DNA of 64,000 nt from Macrophomina tecta (taxonomy: Eukaryota > Ascomycota > Dothideomycetes > Botryosphaeriales > Botryosphaeriaceae). The stretch is taken from positions 1,674,001-1,738,000 of the forward strand of contig JAKSGN010000007.1 of assembly GCA_024180945.1 (NCBI GenBank), read 5' to 3'. Shown piece after piece: positions 1 through 10,650 of the stretch. A program made the position numbers and the translations under genes. A model generated the notes under the pieces. That model had not been told where the DNA came from, searched no databases, and saw only the letters and a program-made list of their open reading frames with translations. Numbering within the stretch: position 1 is the stretch's first letter; the number at the start of each line of letters is the position of its first letter.

Positions 1-816
1 TATCAAAGCTTCGTGTTGGAATTCTTGATGCACGGTTATCAATTATGTAGATCACGCTGCGTCATTGAATGATGCTACTGATGCTGCCTAAATCCCAAGA
101 ATGTCGAATAGCTACGTGTTCATTTCATGATGCAGCGTTGTGTTGTAATGGATGTGAAGCATATGACTATTGATGTGCAGAGAGAGAATGCAAAGACTGC
201 GAAGGTCGTATTTGATGAGAAGAGTTATGAGGTCAGAAAAGAGAGTAGATTCTGCATGTCTCCCAAAAGGGAGGTAGGTAGGCTTGACTATATACATGAA
301 GGAACTAAATAACCGATGCAAGATAGATATCAGAGGGAGTGCTGTTCAGAGAGCATTCGGAATGACTGATGCCTTCTATATTGCCCCGAGAAGATTCAAG
401 AATTGAATGATGCCTAAAGGAGGCAAGGAAATAGTCTCACCCCTTACCCTGCAAAGCACTGCTACATAAGCAGAGAACTTTGTTCCACTTATATAGGGCT
501 TTAGGTAACAATTCGAGACTGGCGGATACCCAATCAAGTATAAAGCGAGGCTGTAGAGCCCCGATGAATCTAGCAGGGCTTAACGCGGTTTCGGCACCGT
601 ACTCATGAGCGAAACCATATGCCGCAGATCTGCAGACCGAACGCTCGGACCACTCACTTATCGATTGCGGCGGATGATGACATCTTCGAACATTGCCGTC
701 CGCCACTTTCTGCCCTTCGCCCCACGAGGTAAGCTTACGCCCTCCATCTCGTCGACAACCGCTTCAATCTGAAATCCCGCGTACCAGCTAGATCAAAACC
801 ACCATCCTTCCAGCCC
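1..816. other. Left-edge region without a recognisable gene
   Basis: Open frames here are short, overlap on both strands and show no family motif or splice structure. The last ~100 bases are C-rich and pyrimidine-rich, as expected for the promoter and 5' leader of the msrB gene that starts at 817. Confidence 0.5.
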
Positions 817-1066
817 ATGCGCTTCCCGTCCTTTCCGGCCGTCGTCCGTGCTTTCTACGCCCTCAGCAACACCACCGCGCGCCGCTTCCCGCTCCCGCAG
901 GCCCCCGCGCGCCGCCTCTTCGCGCCCACGCTCAAGTATTCGATGCCCACGATTCCCTTCCTTGGCTCGCTCTTTTCCTCCTCCAGCTCCGCCCGCAACG
1001 CCATGAGCTACCCCGTCCAGAAGACAGATGAGGAATGGCGCGCCGTTCTCTCGCCCGGTAAGGCAG

Positions 1067-1102
<36 letters not shown>

Positions 1103-1585
1103 TCCTCCCCTCCCCTCCCCCAAAAAAAAAAAAAAGAGGGCCAAATCTAACGACGCCTCCCTCTCGGCTCAGAGCAGTTCCGCGTCCTCCGCAAACAGGG
1201 CACCGAGGCCCCCTTCAGCGGCGAGTACGACAAGCACCAGCCGACGGCGGGCACGTACAACTGCGCCGGCTGCGACGCGCCGCTGTACACGGCGCAGCAG
1301 AAGTTCAAGTCGGGCTGCGGGTGGCCGGCCTTCTACGACACGGTGCCCGGCGCCGTCGTCCGGCACACGGACAACACGTTCGGCATGCAGCGGACGGAGA
1401 TTGTGTGCGCGAACTGCGGCGGCCACCTCGGCCACGTGTTCAAGGGCGAGGGCTACCCGACGCCGACGGACGAGCGGCATTGCGTCAACAGCGTGAGCTT
1501 GAGGTTCAAGGGCGAGGGCGAGGGCGAGGGCGAGGGCGAGGGCGAGGGCGAGGGCGAGGGCGAGCAGGGGAAGAAAGGAGAGTAA
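817..1585 (+). CDS. msrB: Peptide-methionine (R)-S-oxide reductase B (MsrB)
   Basis: Reduces methionine-R-sulfoxide in proteins, a repair step against oxidative damage. Two exons, 817-1057 and 1173-1585, give 217 aa; the join restores SPEQFRVLRKQGTE, the conserved MsrB start. Seen: two CxxC zinc pairs (NCAGC and CANC), GCGWPAF, and the catalytic Cys in RHCVNS. The first ~60 residues are rich in Arg and Ser and look like a mitochondrial targeting peptide; an in-frame Met before SYPVQK could give a cytosolic form. Odd features: the intron holds a 33-base C run and a 14-base A run, and the C-terminus is extended by nine Gly-Glu pairs encoded by a perfect hexamer repeat, after the normal end of the fold. 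Family assignment is very secure. Confidence 0.93.
1067..1099. repeat. Poly-C run (33 C) in the msrB intron
   Basis: Uninterrupted C homopolymer just inside the donor site of the msrB intron, followed by a CT-rich stretch and 14 A (1122-1135). Its exact length may vary between isolates or be a sequencing estimate. Confidence 0.9.
1511..1564 (+). repeat. GGCGAG hexanucleotide repeat, nine copies, coding
   Basis: Nine perfect copies in frame at the 3' end of msrB, encoding (Gly-Glu)9. A multiple of three, so copy-number change would lengthen or shorten the tail without a frameshift. Confidence 0.93.
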
Positions 1586-2067
1586 GGCCTGAGTGAGAGA
1601 GAGGATGGGGTGGAGGAGGCGTTGGAGGTGTCTTTGCGGGAAAGGTGCGGGTAAAGAAAGGAATATCCGAGGGTAGATGATGACGCTGCGGCGTTGCGTT
1701 GTGGCACTTGTTGTCTTGGGGGAGGGGGGAGAGGAGTTGCGTGTCGTGGAATGTAGCGTGATTGTTGTTGTAGTTTTGAACCTCGATTGATTGATCTCTT
1801 GGTATATGGCAATGTCTGGGGTATCCACAGAGCTTCCTTTCCCTTGCCAGCAGTCCCGCCGCGGACGCTTTGATATTATTTCACAATTCCCGTCGCCTTT
1901 CCGAAAAACGCCCGCCCCATCCCATCTTTCCCAATAAGTGAAAAAAAAAAAAAAAAAGGTATTATGCAGAAGATATCGTGAATCGTGAATCTTTCAAAAA
2001 GCCGTGGCCAAAGTGCATCGTTTCCGGTCTTGTTGTTCTCGCAAATCCGCTTTGTACAATCGCTCGT
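1586..2067. other. Region between convergent genes
   Basis: Holds the 3' ends of msrB and of the small minus-strand gene. Contains an A-rich run near 1940-1957. No further gene is visible. Confidence 0.5.
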
Positions 2068-2208
2068 TTACGCCTCGGACATCTCGCTCTCGCTCGGCGG
2101 GCGGGCGAAGCCCATCCGCGACTGGAGGTAGTAGATCAGGTAGGCGACCAGGGCGATGACGATGAAGAGGATGAGGATGATGAGGAAGATGACGATGTTG
2201 CGCTTCAT
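2068..2208 (-). CDS. Small single-pass membrane protein, 46 aa
   Basis: One exon. After MKRN comes a nearly pure run of Ile, Leu, Val, Phe and Ala from about residue 5 to 28 that fits one membrane helix, then a short polar tail (QSRMGFARPPSES) rich in Ser and Glu. The Met at 2208 is chosen because the frame upstream of it is only the translation of a CT repeat and low-complexity sequence. Function unknown; a tail-anchored or small subunit-like protein is possible. A similar-sized, unrelated single-helix protein lies at 35875-36072. The helix makes a real gene likely, but 46 codons is short. Confidence 0.55.
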   Translation of the reverse strand: MKRNIVIFLIILILFIVIALVAYLIYYLQSRMGFARPPSESEMSEA

Positions 2209-2260
2209 GTTTGCGGTGGTGGTGGTGCGCCGCGAGAGAGAGCGAGAGAGAGCGAGAGAG

Positions 2261-2303
<43 letters not shown>

Positions 2304-3496
2304 TGGCTGGGAAGGCGCAGCGGTGGCTGGTAAACGAAAACCGGGGTGTGGAGCGTATGCGCGTAGATTCCGGGCAAGATTGAGGAATGGACGAGGCCAA
2401 GGAGCTGCCCCAAGGTCTCGAGGGGATATCGGGGGAGAGATGCGGTGGTGGAGGCGGCGATGCTGCAGGGGGAGCTGTGTCGCGCGGGGTGCGTTGGCAG
2501 TGCGCTGGCGGGTGGATGCAGGTCTCGCCGCAGCGAGAGCGGGAGCTTGGTGGTTGCTGAAGATGGCAATCAGCAATTGGATCGTAGAGAGGCCAGAGGT
2601 CTCTGAGAGCTTACGGAGTAGGCTATAGACAAGCGACTGCTATTTGATCAGCGCTGCTGCGCTGATGCGGAGATCGACCGGGGACGTCTGGGATTGGCGT
2701 TGCGGCGGGGTCGATCTTGGGGTGGCTCGTCGACACACGGGCACCGCAGAATTGGGACAGAGTGCAAGTGTCTGTGGAGTGGTGAGAGTGAGTGGAGTAG
2801 GTTCTGGAATGCAGCGCGCTGGCAAACTACTTTTTGTAGAAATGCGCGGTGCTTTGGTTTGCGTGAGGCTGGGCAGCCGCCGGGTGGCTGGGAGAGAGGC
2901 TGGCGATGGTGCCCGGGGTCAAGCGCGCTAATTTAGCCCCCAGGTCGCGCGCTCGCCCTCTCCGCCCTGCGTCACTGGTCAATCAAGAGCAGGTTTGTCG
3001 TGCATGTCGGGCGAGACCTGCGAGACTTGGGGAGGGATTAGGCGCGGCTGCATTGTTCCTGGTCGCCTGGACGATGAACTTGTTGATGTCAGGCCGCAGG
3101 TGGGCTGGCACTGGCTGCCCGCCCGGCGGGTACCTTGCAGCTTGCCGCTTTGCCGCCCGAGTCCGGCGTCAGTGTGGGTGACACAGTAGTCTGAAAGAGC
3201 TCTTTTTCGTGCCCGATTCTGCGGACTCGCCAAATTGATGGCAAACGACACATACGCGTCTGTTCGATGGCACTACGGGGCGCGGCTTGTGCGCATTTCG
3301 ACCTTCATCTACCAGAACACTCATACGCTGATTCATTTCCACCATTTGCGAGCTCAGCAATCTGCCCCAGGCAAATTCGAGTTGAAAGACGAGGACATTG
3401 CACCAAAAACTACAGCCAACACGCCATCCCAGCGCTCATTGTATATCCCACCTGCCAGAGGTGTCATCAATTCCAGCTCCACACCGCTTTCCCAAT
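2209..3496. other. Region without a convincing gene
   Basis: Apart from the GA repeat and presumed promoter of the small membrane protein, only short open frames on both strands with no family motif. The right end would hold the 3' end of the secreted cysteine-rich gene. Confidence 0.45.
2234..2300. repeat. GA/CT microsatellite
   Basis: Almost pure GA repeat with a few GC interruptions, 25-90 bases upstream of the small minus-strand gene, so on the coding strand it reads CT and probably lies in the 5' leader or core promoter. Confidence 0.9.
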
Positions 3497-5701
3497 CTAT
3501 CCACCCCGAGCCCAAGCGCACTGGTCCTCATCTGGCACCCCGGTGTTCTTGTCAAAAGCATAGATGGTGTAGTCGATGCAGTTCAAACTATTCGAAGCTC
3601 CTCTCTTGTTCTCTGGGGCCTCGGAAGCGCCTGTAAAGCAGATCATGTCAGCAAAACAAGGCCAACGACCATCTACGCCATCATTCCAAAAAAAAAAAAA
3701 AAAAAAAAAGTAGAGGACAACGGGGACGGAGAAAAGCGCTCAAGCGAAGAACCACAGGCAAGGAGCAGTACTCACAATCATCAATCCCCGACTGCAACGC
3801 CCACTTGCACATCGCCTCGAATCCATCCTTATACGCGTACTCATTATCCACCATGCTGAACGGTATGGCCATGCAATTCCCGGTACGGTCACCCGTGAAC
3901 CCGGCCTTGATGAACAGCCCGTTGTCGGTCGACTGGATGCAGCCGTTTTTGTCGCCGCGGAGCTCTTTCTTGCAGAGCTTGGCGATGGCGTCGAGCGCCT
4001 TGCTGCGGTCGAAGGTTGGGCTGTCCGGCACCTTGTCCGCCCGGCAGGCCTTTTTCGTCAGCTCCGACTTGCCGTCTGGCCCGATGGCGGGCGGCGCAGC
4101 CGGCGGAGTGGTCGGCTCGGGCGTCGTGATGCTGTAGCTGTACTTGGCGCCGCACGAAAGCGACATGGTGCCGGCGGGTTGCATGACGTGGCTGCTGATG
4201 CCTTCGCCTGCGATTTCAAAAGCTGTCAGCCCATTGCTTGCTTGCCTCTTCATGGCGGGGGAAGCTGTTCTCACATTTGCTGATGAGCGACTTCATCGCG
4301 TCCGTGCAGTCCTGCGAGCAGTCGCCCTCCCCGGGCGAGTACTCGAAATGGAAGGTGTAGCCAGGGAAAGACTTCGAAGACGCAGGCGGCGTTCTCTTGT
4401 CCAGCAGTGATCGCTTGCTGCCGCCGCTCGTGATGTCCTCGTTGGTCAAATCGGCCTTCATCTCCTTGGAGGTGTCGCCCTTGCAGAAGACTGCGGCGAG
4501 GTTGTGAGCGAACGGGATGTCCATGTCGATGGGGTCCGTGTATGGGTTGGCATTGGGGCTGCAGGTCGCCTTGGGCTCTTCCGGCTTCGTTGGCGCTTCG
4601 GAGATGATGGCGGCCAGGACCTCCTGCTGCTGGTTGAGGGTGTCTTCGCTCACGGGCTCGAATATCGGATGCATGAGGTCGAGGCACTTGCAGTACTTCC
4701 ATTCGCCCTGTAGCAGTTCCCCGTCAGCTCCTTCACCCTTTTGGAGTCACCAAGCTGCAGCATACCTCTGAGCAGATGTTGCTCTTCCCCACGCAGTCAG
4801 CATCGTCGCAGACCGGCGCATTCTTGCCAGTCGGCGCATTGGGCGGGCACCCCGTGGTGGTCGTAGGACTCGCGGCCTGGTCCATGTTCGCAGCCGCCAC
4901 GGGGATGACCTGCACCGGCGTGTCGTCCGTCCCGGCCGCGGTCTCCGAATACCACCACACGGCCACCGCGCCCACGCCCGCGCCGACCGCGAACTTGGGC
5001 TTGACCAGATTGCCGCCCGCCTTCAGCAGGCTGACGAGCTCGGCAATGTCGCTGGCCTTGAGCAGCGGGCGCGCCGACAGCGCGTTGTCCGCGGCCGCCA
5101 CCACGCCGTCCGCCTTCATGACGCTCTCGATGAAGTTGGGCAGCCCGCACGCCGCCAGGTCGCGCCCCGTCAGCCCGGCGCCGCAGCCCGCTGCGGTGCG
5201 AGCGGAAGCGGCGAGGTCCTTGAACGCGGCGCTCAGCTCGGGCGTGATGATGATGTCGACGTCGCCGTTGTCCTTGGTCGCTGCGGCCACCGGCGCCGTC
5301 TGCGTGACCGTGGCCGTGGTGCCGCCGTCGATGTTCGTGACCGTGGCCGTGATGTGCTGCGTGTCTCCTTGCTTCCACTGTCATGGGCCGTGTCAGTCGA
5401 GTTTGTCGGTGGCTCGAGATGTGTGGCCAGACTTACGCTCATGTCGCTGCCCGAGATGGCTACGTATTCGGAGACGAGCGAGTGGTAGACGATGTTAACG
5501 TACGTTCTGTATCGTCCCCAGTGAGCAAGGCTTCTACTAGGAGCGTATAAAAGTGATGCGTCCGCACATTGTTGGCATGTCAACAGTTACCGGATTGATG
5601 CCGATTTGAGTTCCGGTAGGCGTAATCGCCCTTTCTGAGTTTTGCGACATCGCCGTTCTGGCAAATGCCAGCAGCAATGGAATACCAGCGTAAGGTAGCA
5701 T
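3497..5701 (-). CDS. Secreted cysteine-rich protein, 604 aa, family not recognised
   Basis: Six exons keep one frame throughout: 5701-5568, 5506-5437, 5377-4766, 4707-4275, 4207-3776, 3630-3497. The N-terminus (MLPYAGIPLLLAFARTAMSQ) is a good signal peptide. Cysteines cluster after residue ~240, for instance VCDDADCVGKSNIC, WKYCKCLDLMHP and LSCGAKYSY, as in extracellular disulfide-bonded proteins; a proline/threonine linker (TPEPTTPPAAPP) separates two C-terminal cysteine-rich parts. Intron 5 contains a 20-base A/T homopolymer. The first donor (GTGCGG) is atypical and the least certain junction. It is divergent from the secreted metalloprotease at 6495 with 793 bp between the starts, so the two may be co-expressed. 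An extracellular or cell-wall role is inferred; I do not recognise the family. Confidence 0.72.
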
Positions 5702-6494
5702 TTCGTGGAGGATGGAGATGTAATGAGACAGTCAGGAAAGAGCTGATGAGAAAAACAGGCAGGCCGGTGAAGGTTGGGTATAAGTAGTTGAGCGAAATGT
5801 CTTTGCAGAGAAAAATTCGGATGCGAGCTGGATTTGGAGGATGGATGGCCGGCATGTCCTGCCCTTGGCGACTATTTTCGTCTGGTTGGTGTTACAAGGG
5901 TTGATGATCCTGCGTCGCCCCCAAAGATCGGCAAGGCTGCAGGAACAACTACCCTCGACCGTGCACAGCCTCCCGCAGTGATACACACTACCCGCTCAGC
6001 TCCCGCTTGGCGATCCTCCAGGTATCAGTCGTGACTTCATACGCACGGATCCTCGTGGGCAGATTAAAACTTAGAGTCAAAACCAACGTGACAGTCAAGC
6101 GCCGAGGCTTCCTCCTGCCTGCTCAGCTCCGAACTTCCGTCTCGCCCCCATGTTTTTTTGCTCCCATTATTAAGCCCGTGTTGGACAATCCTGCCTTGCT
6201 GTTTGGTTATGTAGAACTCGATTCGGGAGTGCGAGACTGGTCAGGAGCTGGAATGATGGCCAGATGTGGAAACGCCGCCTGGTTCCGTTATAGTTCAGGC
6301 AGGTCGAGAGAAGAAAGCCAAGAAGATCTTTGTTTGGCTCTGTTGGTGTTCCAAAGCCACCAACTGCTCCGTTGGGCCACCTCGGCTGGGAGACTCAGCT
6401 GGGAGGAAGTTCATGTTGAGATATAAGTCTATTGAAATGGTAGGGAGGTCGGCAGAAAACCCAAACTCCTCACAACAGCGTCTGCACAGCGACC
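5702..6494. promoter_or_regulatory. Shared upstream region of two divergent secreted-protein genes
   Basis: No gene inside. It separates the start codons of the minus-strand cysteine-rich protein and the plus-strand metalloprotease, so it must carry both promoters. A TATA-like ATATAAG lies near 6420, about 75 bases before the protease start. Confidence 0.55.
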
Positions 6495-7890
6495 ATGAAG
6501 CTCCAAACCGGCATTTTGTGTCTTTCTTCCGCCCTCGTCAGAGTTGCACACTCGTGGCAGCTTGATGCCTCTTGTTCGGGTGATGGTACGTCGTCAGACT
6601 TCTCCTGATCACCTCCAAGCATGTCCACTGACCGACCCAGATCAAGTCGAATCACTCGTCAGGAACGCCATGAACAGCGCCTTCGGCATGGCCGAGACAG
6701 CGGTTAATGCCTTGGACAATGAGCAGGGCAACCAGGACGTGAAGAACGTCTTGAAGTGGCTATTCCTCAAGGATGACGATAACTCTGATCCAATCGTTCT
6801 TAGAGACGTCCGCAGTAAGCTATGATTGTGCCGCCCGCAATGCCGTGTACTGATGGCGCCAGGCTCCCTCACGGGTATCAGCACGATGAGCGCAGAGGTG
6901 ACCACCGGGCAGCCAGGCTGGACCGACGTAGTAAGTCGCAATTTCAGCCGTCTGTAGCGTCTAGACTGCTGATCACTATACAGAAAGTCTACTGCGACAT
7001 GGGTAGATTTGAGGGCAATCAGCGTGATGATGGCAGGTGGTACGATCCGGGTAAGTTTGCACATGGCAGGGAAGATAGAGTCTCCGCATCCAGGAACTGA
7101 CATCATAGCCATACAGATATCGAAGAGGTTATCGACCCAAAGGGGACAAGTGATGTGGACTGGCAGGACTGCAAGGACTTTCTCCCCACCACTTTTGCTT
7201 ACACGCACAATCCCAGGGGCCAGAAGTTCTCGCAGGTCCAAATCTGCCCATGGTTCCTGGGGTGGGCCAAAGGAAAAGAGTTCAACTCATGGGAAGACGT
7301 CCAGACGAAGGCGAAAGTCTTCAACTGGGCTGTTCCCAAGTTGACGAGTGGATGGCCGCTGACTGCCATCGATGCTGCTTCTCTGTTCGACAAGGTGCTG
7401 CTGCACGAGTTAACTCACACGAGGAGTGGTGGCTCGACTACTGATGTTTGTTGCTTGCCTCCAATTTGTTTGAAGGTGCACAGCTAACACACGCTGATAG
7501 GTCGGCGGCGGTTCCAATCCCCTCTTCGGAGGAGCGCGGTACGGCTGGCGCGAATGCAAATCTCTTGCGCAGAAGGGGGCAGATCCGAATGATCGAGACC
7601 AGGCACCTCAACGGAACGCTGACTCTATCGCTCTGCTTGGCTCAGGTATGCCATTCTTTCGCATTCTTGTTTTCTACATATACTGACTTGCCCGTCCAGC
7701 CATGCGCTTCCTCCATCTCGAGGAAAATCCAAAGAGGGTCAAAGAGAATGGTGCGATGGAGGAAATCACGCCGAACCCGAGTAAGAACAAACGCTGGCCG
7801 GATTTGGTAGACCCCATGTTTTCGCTCGATAAGAGGTTTGCGGAGCCAGGCCGGTTCATCAAGGTCGTCAAAGCAGGAGCAGTCTTGTAG
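6495..7890 (+). CDS. Secreted zinc metalloprotease, HExxH, deuterolysin (M35)-like
   Basis: Seven exons: 6495-6585, 6641-6814, 6863-6930, 6984-7050, 7117-7445, 7501-7645, 7700-7890, giving 354 aa. A signal peptide is visible (MKLQTGILCLSSALVRVAHS). The zinc site is HELTH at residues ~230-234. Downstream come GGARYGWREC and NADSIALLG, which resemble the YG and NAD-x-Y stretches that follow HExxH in aspzincins and lysine-specific metallo-endopeptidases; the third ligand Asp is probably in the STTDVGGG region, but I cannot fix it. It probably cleaves proteins outside the cell. The exon with HELTH ends only 11 codons later, and every junction keeps phase. It pairs divergently with the cysteine-rich secreted gene. 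Confidence 0.82.
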
Positions 7891-7997
7891 CACAGTCTAT
7901 ACGGTGGCATGGCTCTTTTCTTTTATCTCTCTCATTCGGGCTGGGACCTACAATTCAGGGTAGATTTGGCGATGGAGAAACGTAGGAAATTGCTGAA

Positions 7998-8969
7998 CTA
8001 TTGCCTTATGACGAGCGAAAACGGCGCTGCACCGAGACTTCCGAGCACATAAGAAGTGTCAATTGGGGCATCCAAGCAAACTTCGAACATGGCAGCTTTG
8101 ACGTCGGTCAGAGGCTCCAAAAGTTGCACAAACATGTCGTCCGGATTGCCTTGGCGGTAGATTCGATGCTGATCGTTCAGGTCGTAGACGGTGACCCGCA
8201 AGACCTGAAGGCCTTTCATGCGGGAGAGAACGCGACAGGCCGGCACCCACATGGAGTGGTAGGGATCGGGTGGATACATAGGCCACGTCAATTCAGGCTT
8301 GTCTACCGGAAGGTCTAGGGGCACGTCCACGTGCATGTACCGGATAGCATGCAGGCGATGAGGGAGTATTGTCCGTTCGAGGTCCACCAGGGTCTTCAAC
8401 TGGCGGACCACAAACTTGTTGCGGGTATAGAGAATGTTGATGGCTTCGGTGTAGCTGTTGATGGCCGTCGTATCAGCACGCTCGGCATGGTTGGGGTTTG
8501 CGGGGTTTACTTACGCCAGCCTGCACGTTTGCAGCAGGGAGAGGAGCGATGAGTCTGCTGGATGTCCTGGCGAAGGCCCTCGGTGAGTACCGTCTGGATA
8601 ATACCACCCCCAGCATTCGTGTTTCCAGCCCGGTAGGTCATCATCCTCGTCCTGGAAGCAGCGAATGCATGCAAGCCGCTGATGCATGTTCGCCAGGTGC
8701 AGAGCCCGGCCCACGGCCGGCCCCCCATCTGCCAGGACTTCTTCATAGATAGCGTTCCTCAGTTCCGCTGAAAGCTTGCCGAAGAGCGGCGACTGGTGCT
8801 GGTTGCACGACGCAGGACCAGTGAGAGCGCGTGGGCGCGTGGGCGGCAGCGCTGGCGGGGCGCTATCCGCTTGGCGTTCCCGTTCTTCTCTCAGTTTCTG
8901 TCCATGCGGATCCTTGAACTTGTGGCCCTGGCCGAGCGCTTTGCCAGCGATTCTCTGGAAGAATTGCAT
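7998..8969 (-). CDS. DUF7730-type fungal protein (F-box-like)
   Basis: Two exons, 8969-8515 and 8454-7998, give 303 aa. The centre carries SPLFGKLSAELRNAIYEEVL, then LLQTCRLAYTEAINILY joined exactly across the intron, then FVVRQL; this order (elementary unit, then LLxTCRxxYxEA) is the hallmark of the fungal family now called DUF7730, often placed near F-box proteins. A glutamine/lysine-rich N-terminal stretch precedes it. The molecular role is unknown; members are numerous in Dothideomycetes and Sordariomycetes. It lies tail-to-tail with the metalloprotease (107 bp apart). Confidence 0.8.
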
Positions 8970-9334
8970 GGCTTGGTTGCTGCTGCTGTTGCTGTTGTTG
9001 CTTTGTCGGGGGAAGGGCGAGACTGTCGCACCTGAAGACAGTAAGCGACAACGGCTAGCGTGTCCTGGGGGCTGAATCCTATTCTAAACATAGCCCCATG
9101 TTCCCATCCGACTTTCGCTTGTGAGTTCCTTTCGCGCGTGCGCAGCGTGTTGGGTATGACGTCCGCTTTGCGTATAATTTCTCCTAAGTCGGAGGCAGTG
9201 CAAAGTTCTAGGCACTAGGCCGTTGGGTCTTATAATATCAGGACACCGCATACTTGACTCTCGACTCGCTGGGTATGACTGAGGCGGACACGTCCGCCCG
9301 CTCCTTAATAGTAACTACCGCGTACACACCTATT
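8970..9334. other. Promoter of the DUF7730 gene and 3' end of the MetE-like gene
   Basis: A CAG/CTG-rich stretch (about 8976-9003) lies just before the DUF7730 start. No additional gene seen. Confidence 0.5.
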
Positions 9335-10650
9335 TCATGGCTCATTCCAAATCTCATCCGCCAGTCGCCTCACCAGCTTCAGCTTCGCAACCATGTCGTC
9401 AAAGCTCAAGGCATTGCCAAGGAAGTGGCTTGCAAACCCGCACTGCGGGCTGACTCCCAATCTTTTCAGAGCTTCCTCCTGGGTCTCACCTGTACCCGCT
9501 GCCATGAAAGATGAGGCTGCATGTACCCGCTTCTTGAGATCTTCCATCTCCTCAAGCTCAGGAAATTTGGACGTGATCACTCCTAGAATCACCTTCTTGT
9601 GCTTCGGAAGTTGCTTCAGCGGCTCAAATCCCCCAGCTCGTGAAGTGTCGTACTCGAGGTAGTAGGTGTTCACCGGCACTTCGTTGAAGAGTTTGGTAGC
9701 AATCCGGTCATAGCTCCCTTCGGTGAAGTGCCTGGATCCCGCGAAATTGCCTGCGTATCATTCAGCGGCCTTGCAATGAGCCGCTAGATGCATGCTTCGT
9801 ACCTCGACATAGATGAATACCCACATGGAGGTCTGCAGGCCGATCCCGAAGGCAGGCTTTATACACCTGGATATATCTGTCCAGCAGTGCGTCCGCGTCT
9901 ATCCCCTCTCCCTTGAACCCAGCAAGGACAACCGATGAGCAGAACGCTTCATCCTGTCAGCGACGATCACAAATGTAACTGACAAAGGTAGCGCAGCTTA
10001 CAAGTCAGATAAGGATCATCGATCTGCACGTTCCTGCATCCATTTTCATAGAGCACCTCCAGCTCTTTCCGATAAGCAACCACCAAGTCTGCAAAATATT
10101 CATCATCGTCCCTGTACACATTCTTCGGATACGCCATCCCCGCCTTGTACCTGTAGTGATACCAATACGGCGAAGCCACTGAAATTTTCATCTCCCCCCA
10201 TCTCTCGCGCGGCAGAAACCGCTTATTCGAGTTGAACTCCTCCACATACGAACTGCCCACGTGCCTAATCTTCCCCACGCAAATCAATCTATCCGTCAGC
10301 TCCTCACCCCTGCGCAGGAAATCCGCCGTGTCGGGCAGGTACTCCCGGAACGTTGACACTGGCAGGTCGGCCACGTTCGAGAACCCTTCGAGTCCGGAGT
10401 AGAAGGGTCCAAGAAAGAGGTCCCGCCGGTACTCGCCGTCGTTGATTCCACGCAGCCCGATGGAGTCTTGCAGACGGATGACCTGCTCGACAGCACGGTC
10501 TTCGATGGCCTTTTCGCGTGAAGCGGGGATTTGCTCGCCGTTCATTTGCGCTTTGCGGAGCTCGAAGAGCTCAGGGAGCCGGAGGAGAGAGCCGATGTGC
10601 TCTGCGCGGAAGGGTGGGCTGAGGCTGGTCGTCTGGCTACCGTTCTGCAT
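9335..10650 (-). CDS. Cobalamin-independent methionine-synthase-like methyltransferase (MetE C-terminal domain only)
   Basis: Three exons, 10650-10002, 9946-9803, 9750-9335, give 402 aa. The acceptor of exon 2 is set at AAG because only that choice keeps the frame and gives IDDPYLTSFC, matching the family. The protein corresponds to the zinc-binding catalytic barrel of MetE, not the ~760-aa enzyme. Seen: RAEHIGSLLRLPEL at the start, QIDDPYL, HVGIHLCRGN with the His/Cys ligand pair, and GVSPQCGFAS with the last Cys ligand. Family members transfer a methyl group to a thiol or are uncharacterised; the acceptor here is unknown. It sits at the edge of a block of small-molecule enzymes, next to an O-methyltransferase, so a pathway role is possible. 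Two GGGGTA hexamers lie 130-155 bp upstream. Confidence 0.87.

Noticed and set aside
1453..1812. Minus-strand frame with long Ser-Pro runs opposite the msrB tail
   Set aside because: It is the antisense reading of the GGCGAG repeat. The plus strand has the conserved MsrB sequence.
2156..2576. Frames rich in Arg-Glu or Ser-Leu at 2.2-2.6 kb
   Set aside because: Translations of the GA/CT microsatellite in several frames; no other protein-like signal.
3681..3720. Long A run as a polyadenylated insertion
   Set aside because: It lies inside intron 5 of the secreted cysteine-rich gene and has no target duplication or retroelement body.
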